Assembly (NCBI GenBank): GCA_950295325.1
Contig: OX485804.1
Location: 14,756,001-14,820,000, forward strand
Length of the DNA stretch: 64,000 bases
Direction of reading: 5' to 3'
Origin: Polytrichum commune
Taxonomy: Eukaryota; Streptophyta; Polytrichopsida; Polytrichales; Polytrichaceae
Shown piece after piece: positions 33,701-42,600 of this stretch. Position 1 is the first letter of the stretch. Each line of letters opens with the position of its first letter. Made by a program: the position numbers and the translations under genes. Below the pieces are notes generated by a model. That model did no database searches and had not been told where the DNA came from. It saw only the letters and a list, made by a program, of their open reading frames with translations.

Positions 33701-33930
33701 TTATTGTTTTTTGGTTCAGAGTGCCAAGGGAGAACGCATGTATGAGTTCGAGTCCTTCCAAGACATTTGAGCTCCCTTGCTATGCGGCTGGGCTTCCCAA
33801 TCTTTTGGCGGAAGCTCCGTCTCCACCTCCCAGTCGCATCCGACCTTTCAACAAACTAGTAGAGGAGTATTTAGACGTAGAGGTGGAGGAGGGCGAGGAT
33901 AGTGATAGACATGGTAGTCCTAGTTCTTGA
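27727..33930 (+). CDS. ParB-like / beta-class adenine-methyltransferase-like fusion protein
   Basis: Ten exons: 27727-27801, 27905-28482, 28561-28756, 28838-29035, 29149-29367, 31635-31876, 31968-32640, 32738-33073, 33165-33622 and 33720-33930. Phases agree and give about 1061 residues. Exon 2 has a ParB/sulfiredoxin-like fold signature ending FYVWEGNHRLTAWW (GNHR box, 28337-28348). A long helical middle and a Pro/Ser linker follow. Exon 8 has GLDLLFADIPENLPVPN at the place of the DPPY motif (DIPE, 32807-32818), then HGILVIFHCASASVS. Exon 9 has REKHQVFFSILFATLTDKND followed by VIIDWHCGVGGS, an AdoMet motif I (33405-33431). Motif order IV then I is that of beta-class N6A/N4C DNA methyltransferases. 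The DPPY motif is altered, so activity is doubtful. An in-frame TAA at 32110 is avoided if 32109-32180 is a 72-base intron (GTAAGC...CTAG). The exon 1 donor is weak. Confidence 0.65.
29420..31530. repeat. 139-bp palindromic satellite, block 2 (within intron 5)
   Basis: About 12-14 units of the block 1 family, more diverged, fill the 2267-base intron between exons 29149-29367 and 31635-31876. Some units keep only half of the palindrome (near 29846 and 30375) and spacing becomes irregular after 30500. Confidence 0.85.
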
Positions 33931-34489
33931 CTACGCCTCGGACCTCCATTTTGTTTATATTGATTTTACTTTATAAGTTTATTTCTTGAATTTTTATGTG
34001 GCTTTTGCAAACCTTATTCAATCCCTCATTGAAGTTCGTTAGTGTTTGATTTCAATTCTTTAGATAGGTTCGGGTGGACAGGTTGAGTATACTTTGAAGG
34101 TTGTCTTCTTTAGTTGTACTTGAGAGATGGTAAGGTTGTGAGTGACTTTGAATGGTTTGAATGTTTGTGTTCAACTTTAACTCTTGGCCACATTCCATAC
34201 CGCTTTAATGTTTGTGTTAAGCTTCAATTGATGACGTAAGCCCTAATTTAATATAAACGTATTCGAAACCTATACTATAAGATGTTTGATAACAAACACT
34301 ATCTTCCACGCCTATAGGTTCGGTTCTTATTTACACGGGAATGGGGTGCCTTTCCGACAAATTGAAGACAAACTATCACTAAAATCCACGGAAATAGGCA
34401 CGACTTCTCCTATAATTACCCAACAAATTTGAAAATCTCCGCTCTCCGCTCTCCGCTCTCTGAGCTATGCTCGCATACTTCAGTTTCCC
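33931..34489. other. 3' flank of the methyltransferase-like gene and MULE terminus
   Basis: No gene. Near 34385 lies CCACGGAAATAGG, also present inverted in position at 59920. 34438-34461 holds tandem CCGCTCT/CTCCGCTCT repeats that recur near 60040-60090. The MULE ends at 34489. Confidence 0.6.
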
Positions 34490-34492
34490 TCC

Positions 34493-36288
34493 TCGGGGGA
34501 TTACAGAAGGATGGGCCGGCCGCCGCGAGGGCTTGTTCGCCGGAAAATTTAGAAGAGACGCGGATCCGAAGGACAGCTTCCACCCCGGGAACTGCCGGAA
34601 CCTAAGAGAGAGGAGGGTATTGGAATTCCTCCTGCCTATCCTTAACCCGGACAAGCCGAAGCGGATTAGCCTTACCATGGCTAACACGCTGTTTGGTGCA
34701 ATGTCCGGAGTCCGGCCGGTAAATTGGGGCCTGATCATCCAGGAGATAGTCGGACGGGCCCTCCCCCACATCGGCCGGAAACCCTCCTTCCTCTCCCCCT
34801 TCATTCTACACCTTTACCAGCACTTTGACTGCATCCTGGCGGAGGAGGAGGACCTGCTAACGATAGCGACGGACGAGGTCACCTACAAGCTTCTTCCGGA
34901 AGCCGGAGACATCGAGACGGAAACATCCAGCGACCCCATTCTTCCGGAAGCACCTCCCTCGTCGCCCGGAAGCCCGCCGCCGACTGTCTCGAGGCCACTC
35001 TCTCCTCCTCCCTCGCACCATCATCCGGAAGCCGGACCCAGCCGGGAGACCCCATGGCGGAATGTGGACCTATCCGCTTGGGACTTTCCGGAGAATCCGT
35101 TCAAACGGTTCCAGGAGGGCATGGAGGACCTCAAGACCCAATATTACCGACTGGAGCACATCGTCAAGGGGGCGAACCATGCTCTGGACGACTGCGGACC
35201 CGGAAACATTCTCCGGGAATTGGCAAAGAGGGCGGACCGGAAGGAGCTGGAGCAAGCCAAGACGGAGAACGCCCACCTCACCGCACAGGTAGCGGCCATG
35301 ACTCAGGAGCTGAGTCAGAAGAGCGAGGAGATCCGGAAGTACCATGCGGAGCAGGCAGTGCTCTTCAGCCGGATCCGGGAGCTGGTGGGTCATCCGGCGG
35401 AGATCGTTAACAAGGCACATCTCTACGACCGGATGATGGAGTCCGGAGATCCCGTTTCCGCCAGGCAGACCCTCCCCATCCTCGTGAAATATTCACGAAC
35501 GATGAAGGATCTCCTGGCGGAAATCCAGAGAGTGGTCCCGCCAAGCAGAACACCGCGGAGGGTGCTCTATCCGGGTCCGTCAGGGTCACCAACCGGAACC
35601 CTCTACGAGGTGGTTGGTGAAGTAGCCCTGGTTCAGAATCCGCCGTCCTCTGCAGGACCTAGCCAGCAAGGAGGCGGCTCTCGGCCTGGTAGTTCCGGAG
35701 GGGCTCCGGAAAGGGTCCGTTCTCCTCAGGTGAGGCGGAAAAGCACCGGGTCGGTCCGATCCGGAAGGGGCCAGTCCCCTGTTCCGCGGAACTCGGATAG
35801 GTCCCGGACTCCGGATAGGGCTAGGACGCCGATCCGGCACCAAACTTCCGATCGGGAGGCAACTCCGAGTAGGGGCAAGGCCCCTATGACCCACGCCTCG
35901 CCATCGTCTCCACGGGACTACCAAATGGTGAGTCCCTTTCCTCCGCCACCCTCAAGGGCGGCCTCCAACAGGGATCCGCGGACGGCTTCGATCTCGGGCG
36001 GGCGGAATCCGGAGCAGGGCACCGGAAGCGATCCTTCTCCAGTCCGAAGCATCCGGATGGGGACAAGCTTCCGGAACCCCAGGGACAATCTCCGGAACAC
36101 CAGGGACCGCTACCCCACGGACCGAGAGGGCAGCGGATTCGGAGGACGAGGTTGCTCCGTCTCCGAACATGAGGAGGATGCTCACGCGGCTGCAGAAGGC
36201 ATCGCCGGCAGGGGGCTCATCCGCCGTCAGCGGGTTAGGGAGTCACTCAAAGGAGGGATCGGCTCCGAAGAAGCACCGGTCTTCTTAG
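34493..36288 (+). pseudogene. Element R protein, copy B, C-terminal part
   Basis: Continues from the MULE junction in frame as RGITEGWAGRREGLFAGKFR, through RRVLEFLLPILNPDKPKRIS and the conserved MANTLFGAMSGVRPVNWG block, the coiled coil and the Arg/Ser/Pro tail. It is the uninterrupted version of the region that LTR insertion splits in copy A. A one-base insertion near 36063 (GGACAAGC against GAACAGC) shifts the last 75 codons; the ancestral stop corresponds to TAG at 36286-36288. It retains KDLLAE, absent in copy A. Confidence 0.6.
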
Positions 36289-37075
36289 TTAGGAGAGTAG
36301 CTAGATTAGTTAGGCAGAATAGAGGTAGGCAGGTAGGACTTAGGAGTTTTTGAAGACGATTAATAAAATTTTCCCTTGGTAGTGTCAGCGGAAAACCCGG
36401 ATCTGGATCTGGGAAATCCGGGAGACTGGGTGTAGTTAGGGTTTTCTTAAGCGGCGGCCGCTTGGGCCGCCGCCCTCAGTTTAGGGATTTTTGAGCCTCT
36501 ACTTAAGGCTGAATAAGGAGCTTAAGAAGGGTTCCTTCTCAATTGTTGTATTGCGATTACTCTTATTCTGAATAAATGTCTTTACCTCTCACTCCTTGAC
36601 TTCTCTTTATTGATGTTTGCGTGAATGATCCGGAGATTGCTAGTGGAAGAAAGAGAGAGAGCATGAGGGATAGGAGTTCCGGATAGGACATGAGAGAGGA
36701 GACCCGGATCAGATCCGGTTATCGCCTTGTAGATCCTCTCTGAGTGTAGTGGGAGGGAAACCTCACTAATCCGGTGGGTTGGGTAACGTCTAGGTGGGAT
36801 AGCCGCTGGGAAGATTGGGTGAGATCTGGAAGGGATCCGGATTTACGCCAATCTGATCTTCTGAAGAGGTCCCACCGTCCTTAGACGGACCTATCCGGAT
36901 TGGTGGTACGGATCGCCCAGTTAGCTCAGATTGAGTAGAATCCAAGGTAGAGGTAGCCGGACAGATCCGTCGGACGGAGAAGGAGAGGTCCGGATCAGTA
37001 AGGATTCCGGATTGGAGGCCACCTCCGGAGTGTAGTAGGAAGAGATCCTCATTGTTCCGGATGTCTAGGTAACGT
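36289..37075. repeat. TCCGGA-rich 3' region of R copy B
   Basis: Parallels 19001-19790 of copy A, with the same CCGGA-rich motifs and only small differences. No gene. Confidence 0.6.
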
Positions 37076-37542
37076 TGTCGTGATGTAAATACGTACACTA
37101 TATAGATGTGTACGTATTTAATATTGCATTGTGATTCTTGGTCTTGGAGAAAAATAATAAAGAATAGAAGTAGATTACTTTTTTTATTTACTCATAGTTT
37201 ATTTTAGCTATCATTACCTAAGGATAGAAGTGGATAGAAGTTGCTTACCTTTATGTGTACTCATAGTTACTCTTAGTTACCTTTACCAAATGATAGAAAT
37301 AGATTACCTTTTTATTTACTCATAGTTTATTTTTGTCTTTTAGTTATCTTGAAATGGGTTACCGACTAAGGGGTGAGTCCCGAAAGCAAAGTAGGAGGGT
37401 TGGTTCCCTCCTATGAACTATTGGTCCGGGGTAAGAGGAGCTATCCATTAGCATGGCGGAATGCGAAGGGTTAGCGACTCGTAACCTTTGCTAGAATTGA
37501 AAATTGGCAAGATTATTAAGGGACCTAGCAAGGGTTGCGACA
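37076..37542 (+). mobile_element. Family Z LTR-like fragment joined to X
   Basis: The first 276 bases match 9812-10091 (TTGTCGTGATGTAAAT start to TTATCTTGA). The remaining 190 bases are unlike 10092 onward and end GTTGCGACA directly before CTGGTGCGTCTGC, which looks like a primer-binding site. It may be a 5' LTR of a family Z element from which the X 5' LTR has become chimeric. Confidence 0.4.
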
Positions 37543-37818
37543 CTGGTGCGTCTGCGCGTAGAATAGGTTGTAGGTTAAGGTTAGAACTAGATATGAAATT
37601 GGTTAGTGGAATTTAAAGCCACACTAGTAAAAAACTAAGGCCTAACCTCCGGAGGTACTACGACGCATATTTAATCTCCCTTAAAAATCTAACTACTCAC
37701 GTTATACACCTATCATCCGGGTTCGGCTTGGGCGCCTGCAAATGCAGGCCACCTTCACGGAAGGGCTTGTGTGATACTTTTAGGCTCCCTCGAAAGGGGG
37801 TGGCCCAAAAGTACCACA
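37543..37818 (+). repeat. Remnant of the X 5' LTR (LTR4)
   Basis: Matches 17099-17373 of LTR1 with only two or three changes (for example CACGGAAG for CACCGAAG) and ends GTACCACA. The 2565 bases upstream in a full LTR are missing. Confidence 0.8.
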
Positions 37819-37822
37819 TAAT

Positions 37823-37840
37823 TGGTGCGTCTGCCGGGAG
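37823..37840 (+). other. Primer-binding site of X
   Basis: TGGTGCGTCTGCCGGGAG begins four bases after the LTR end (CCACA-TAAT). The pattern TGG.GC...TGCCGGG resembles primer-binding sites of Athila-like plant elements. The tRNA was not identified. Confidence 0.6.
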
Positions 37841-37956
37841 GGTGGATGCCCCTGCCATGCTCGAATGATATTTCTTTGAGCACTTATACGTTTAGACTAA
37901 GAGAAGAAGAGTTTAGTCCAATATAAATTAGTCATACGTCATGGGCCACTTGTGCT

Positions 37957-39249
37957 ATGGTTAGTACTAGGGGACGATCGTACGACACCCCAACAACAAC
38001 AACCGCATTTGCATCGGAGGCAACACCAGGTAAGAGGTCGAAGAACGAACCACCAAAACCCGGAAAGACTAAGGAAAATAAATATCAAGGTCTAGGTCCA
38101 GAGTCCGAGCGCGAGAGGGAGAAATCCCCCACCTCACAAAGTCCGGTTAGGGTGGCACGACCCCAATTCATGGCGAATCCTTTGGATGCAATGATGGCTC
38201 CTAGAGGGCCTCCCATTGTAATGCCACAAGCATTAGCGCCAAGGGCGATGCCGAGTTATTTTCCGAAGTTCGGTGGCCTCCCGCATGAGGATCCTTCAAC
38301 CCACATTGAACGATATATTGAGGTAATGTTGGCCAACGTGATAGCCGAAGACACGTACAAACTCGTTTGGTTTTCTAGTACGCTAGAGGGTATAGCGTAT
38401 GAGTGGTACCGATCCCACGATGAGGGGACATTTAGGGACTGGCGAGCATTGCAGACGGCATTCCTTAGACAATTTAGACCGGAAATGGGCCAACAAAGCG
38501 CACTCGTGGCGTTAACGAACATGCGGCAAGGCCCATCCAAGGGTATTACATCATACATCCGACGGTTCGAGACGGTGGTAACTCGTTATGTAGGAACCCT
38601 TCTCACAAATGACACGATTAAATTCTACTTCATACAAGGGTTCAACAAACAAGGTACAATCCGAGAAATTCTTAACTCCAACCCTCAGGATTTGGAAGAA
38701 GCTAAAGCCGAGGCTAGGAGGATCGAAGGTGTAGACAAACAAAATGAGCGGATGTGGAATTGCACTATTGCACCTGTGCCAGCCTTCCTACCCACAACCT
38801 ACATTCCTCCCGAGCAGAGTAAGCCTCCTCAGCTGGAGCCATCCCGACCGGATGCATACGCAGTCCACCGAGCGGCCCCGGTTCCTTTGGCTACGAGGCC
38901 ACCCCCTGAGCTCTTAGCACTCCCTAGCCCTCCGAGCCACACCACGATCGAGGAGCTAGAACTTAGAGTTAAGAAGGCCAACGACGAGTTGAGGAGCGAT
39001 GTCATGCAGTCGCTCAAGACCCTCACAGAGCAGCTAACAATGGCAATCACGTCTAGGCCCTTAGCACAACCAGTTCCGCCGGCCTCGGAGGCAGGTAATT
39101 ATGGCACCAACATTTGGTGTCGTAATTGCAACAAACCTGGCCACAGTAATCAATTTTGCACGGAGCCTAGGTTCACAGGTAACCTAGTAGCCCCACCCCC
39201 CCCGTCCACAACAAGGCCACTCCCAGACTCAAGCCCGGAACAACGGTAA
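37957..39249 (+). CDS. gag: Retrotransposon X Gag (capsid and first zinc knuckle)
   Basis: Encodes 430 residues from MVSTRGRSYDTPTTTT. Residues about 115-260 match the retrotransposon gag domain (DPSTHIERYIEVML, YEWYRSHDEGTFRDWRALQT, FLRQFRPEMGQQSALVALTN). A Pro-rich linker and a short coiled coil follow, then a CCHC knuckle CRNCNKPGHSNQFC at about residue 388. The frame ends at TAA 39247-39249 because of an indel in the C run at about 39191-39203; further knuckles lie in the next frame. Gag forms the virus-like particle that packages the element's RNA. There is one clear start codon 139 bases after the LTR. Confidence 0.8.
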   Translation: MVSTRGRSYDTPTTTTAFASEATPGKRSKNEPPKPGKTKENKYQGLGPESEREREKSPTSQSPVRVARPQFMANPLDAMMAPRGPPIVMPQALAPRAMPSYFPKFGGLPHEDPSTHIERYIEVMLANVIAEDTYKLVWFSSTLEGIAYEWYRSHDEGTFRDWRALQTAFLRQFRPEMGQQSALVALTNMRQGPSKGITSYIRRFETVVTRYVGTLLTNDTIKFYFIQGFNKQGTIREILNSNPQDLEEAKAEARRIEGVDKQNERMWNCTIAPVPAFLPTTYIPPEQSKPPQLEPSRPDAYAVHRAAPVPLATRPPPELLALPSPPSHTTIEELELRVKKANDELRSDVMQSLKTLTEQLTMAITSRPLAQPVPPASEAGNYGTNIWCRNCNKPGHSNQFCTEPRFTGNLVAPPPPSTTRPLPDSSPEQR

Positions 39250-39643
39250 AGGAGTTTGTCCCACTTGCGGCAAGGTTCATATTTTGGGGCCAGGTAAGTG
39301 TTGGATCGAGACGGGGGTGGTCTGCAACCATTGTGGGGGTAATCACCCGGTCGATAATTGTCGTAGGATTCTCGCGGAGCGACCCTCCCATTACTCTCAG
39401 CTGAATCAACAACTTCCGGCATTCTTCTATGATAGGAATCAACAGAACCAAGGAGGAATGTCGGTTAATTATCACCAAGGTAACCCTCAAAGCAATGGCC
39501 AACAAAACTACGGTCCACCCAACCACCAAAACCAAGGTAATAGGGGGAACAACTATCAAGGTCCACAAAATTTGTACCCTCAAAACCCCCCAGCCGGTGG
39601 TAGGCAAGCCGACTCGAATTTGGTAGGAATGGTAAGCCAATAG
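39212..39643 (+). pseudogene. Gag C-terminal part in the shifted frame
   Basis: In the frame of pol, QGHSQTQARNNGKGVCPTCG starts a region with a CPTC...H...C finger and a clean CCHC knuckle (CNHCGGNHPVDNC), then an Asn/Gln-rich stretch. TAG at 39641-39643 stops it; SQ-stop-YVPQM reads as Gln if CAG. This links gag to pol, so the parent element probably had one Gag-Pol frame. Confidence 0.65.
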
Positions 39644-39655
39644 TATGTCCCTCAG

Positions 39656-42600
39656 ATGGGCCGGAACCAACCAAATAGGTTCAACAATGGACCCCAAGTT
39701 GCACAACAAGGTAATACCTTCAATAACTCCCCTAATGAAGGCAACCCATTCTATGGGTACCAAATGAACCAAGGTCAGGCTTATGGTCTTAACGGTCAGT
39801 ATACCGACAACCCTCCTCAACATCTTATGGGGAGTGGACAGGATACTAACCAACAATGGGCGCAAAACATGAATGGGCCTCCAACATCCCAAGGTCCCCT
39901 TAACCTTGGTCATGCACAAACCCAAGACGCGAGGTTCATTGATAACAATAGGGCGAGCACAAGTTGTTCAGCTCCATTCCTTCCTATCCCAAATGATAGT
40001 CATAGCAACTTCATCTCTCACGAGCTAGCCGATTCTTCTTTACGGGCTATCCTGGTTCCCCCTAAAAAACTAAAGCAGAAAATAGACGTGGCAGTGGTCA
40101 CTAGGGCTCAGAAGAGGGCACAAACCGTGATGGGTGAAGGTTCCGAGAAGTCGAATGAGTATGAAAAGTCACCAAAATTCGCAGAACTTCCAGAGTTCTT
40201 GCAGAACGCAGCCCTTAAGGCTAAGGTTCCCACAACTTCCCTAGAACCTAACCCTGATGACGAACCGGTAGAAGAACCATTACTGGAGGAAGAGGAAGAC
40301 CTCTTCCGATTTGTGGATACAAGAGACACATGGGGCAATGGCCTGCCCGCTAACTTCCCACCGAAACCCCGGCCTAGTCGCGCCTTTAACCCGGCCGAGG
40401 ACTACGACCTTTGGTCAGACCTTTGTAGCCTACGAGCCAACATTTCTTTGGCACAACTAATTCAAGTAGCTCCCGCCCTAAGAAAGGAATTCAAGGAAGG
40501 AGCCACCCAGGTTAGGAAGGCTAAAATCCCAACGATGGCAGTTGAGGTCCGAAGAACCCCCTTAGGGGACGAAGGACCAATCGAGGTGGAGGTTGAGATT
40601 ATGGACAAAATAATCCCGCACACCCTGGTTGATGGGGGTAGTGGGATCAATATTATGCCACTCTCAACGTTGGAAAAACTTGGCCTCGAGCTCACTGGCC
40701 CTTCACCCTTTGTTATCAATGTCGCGGACCAAAGACAAGTCACCCCCCTTGGACAAGTAAAGGATTGCTTGATGAAAGTCGGGGGAGAAGTCTATACGAT
40801 CACGTTTCAAGTTTTGAGGCTCCCTGTAACATCCAAAAGTTATCCGATACTTTTAGGTAGAGACTGGCTTCGGAGAGCAAATGCCACAACCGAGTGGTCT
40901 ACGGGTACCTCCCAAATAACATTTGGGCCCCCTCACAACAGAACAACGACAAGAATTGCACTCCGTAAGCCTTCGACAGAATTCACGGAATCCGACCTAC
41001 CCAAATCGAAGCCAGAACCCAACATAGTTTCGGTAGACTTAGCCAACCAAACATTGGGCACTAAGACCCATTTAGGTCCAGTGAAGGACATGGGTCCCGG
41101 CCTCTATGGCTGGGAGGACACGGGCGAGTTTACGGCGTGGATGGAACTCAACCCCGAAGAAACAAGTACCCACACCCAGGTGTACACTATTTCCGCCACC
41201 TGGGACACATCGCTGGGTTATCCGGGATTCACTTTGTTAGCAGATGATCTATCCATCGAATCAGTCTACGCCCTCGAGATAGACGGCACCCAACCAATGA
41301 CGCTAGAGGATCTCTTACTCGAGGAAGATATCATGCCATCATTACACTTCAGGAACACCTCCACCGGAATTCAGGTAGGCCATGATTTCGCGTCATATCC
41401 CTCGGTGCCAAACGATTGGTATAAAGGCCCAACCAACCCCACAAGAGTGTCGGATGCAGACTGGCAGGAAATTGATGTTAGTCTACCTGGTGAGGAACCT
41501 AAATCCATCAAGATGGGTTCACAACTCTCTCCCGGAGAAATCGCTGAATACTCAAAGTTAGTCGTAGAGTTCAGAGACATTTTCGCTTGGTCCTATAAGG
41601 ACCTCAAGGGTATACCTCCACATCTAGCCCAACATTCAATTCCACTAATCCCAGGGGCTAAACCAATCCGCCAAAAGGAACGGCGAATGAACCCTCGCCT
41701 CCAACTAGTAGTGAAAGCAGAGCTCGAGAAACTATTGGAGGCTGGATTCATCCGACCAGTTGAAATCACGGATTGGGTTTCGCCAATGGTATTGGTGAAG
41801 AAGAAGAATGGTAAACTTCGGGTGTGCATCGATTATAGGAAGTTGAACGCGGCCACCCAAAAAGACCATTTCCCTCTACCATTCATTAACCAGATACTAG
41901 ATGAGGTAGCCGGCCACGAGTTGTACACGTTCATGGACGGTTACTCGGGATACAACCAGGTATCTATCAACCCCAAGGATTATCATAAGACCGCCTTTAC
42001 TAGACCTTGGGGTACTTTTATCTACTTGGTAATGCCATTTGGGCTCTGCAATGGTCCATCAGCCTTCCAGCGTGTGGTAACGGCAGTGTTCTTTGAGTTA
42101 CTCCACCTCACAATGTCGGTGTTCATCGACGATTTTAGCACCCAAACGACAAAGGTAGCTCATCTTGAGGCACTGAGGGCTTGCTTCGTGAAGTGTAGGG
42201 CCAACGGAATAACCCTCAATCCATCCAAAATGTACGTAGCCGTAACTCGGGGAGTTTTGCTAGGGTATGTGGTCTCGAAGACGGGAAAAGAACCAGATCC
42301 CGAGAAGATAGAGGTAATTACCAACTTGGAACCCCCGACCACGGTAAAAGGCATTCAAAGTGTGTTGGGCCACTTTGGATGGTACCGAGACATTATGTCC
42401 GATTACGCTACCGCAGCATTGCCCCTTACGAACTTGACTCGTAAGGAGACTCGATACGTTTGGACTCCCGAGTGTCAGGTAGGATTTGATGCCTTGAAGG
42501 CCAAACTCACCTCATATCCTTGCCTTGTACCCCCGAACTGGGACGTGCCATTTCATGTTTACTGCGATGCCTCGTCAGTCGCAGTGGGGGCAGCCTTGTG

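Larger units (their letters stand above)
20374..34489. mobile_element. MULE (Mutator-like element) with ParB-MTase-like cargo, major part
   Basis: Ends TTTCCC at 34489, followed by TCCTCGGGG (34490-34498). The other part, 57343-60113, ends GTCGTCCC next to CCCCGAGGA (60114-60122), the reverse complement. That gives a 9-bp duplication, as expected for MULEs. Both termini read GGGA inward, have imperfectly similar ends (GGGACGACACTTGTACGTGC and GGGAAACTGAAGTATGCG) and share subterminal GAGAGCGGA repeats and a CCTATTTCCGTGGA block. The transposase gene is split between the parts by element R copy A (GAGGA duplication at 20374-20378). Total MULE length without nested R is about 16.9 kb. Confidence 0.75.
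34490..37075 (+). mobile_element. Element R copy B, 3' part (truncated)
   Basis: Begins with the MULE 9-bp duplication (TCCTCGGGG) inside the R coding frame and runs to GTAACGT near 37075, then switches to unrelated sequence. It lacks what corresponds to 19791-20361 of copy A. Its 5' part is at 61063-60114 (- strand) and its last 12 bases remain at 53377-53366, flanked by AATGC as is its 5' end. Confidence 0.7.
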
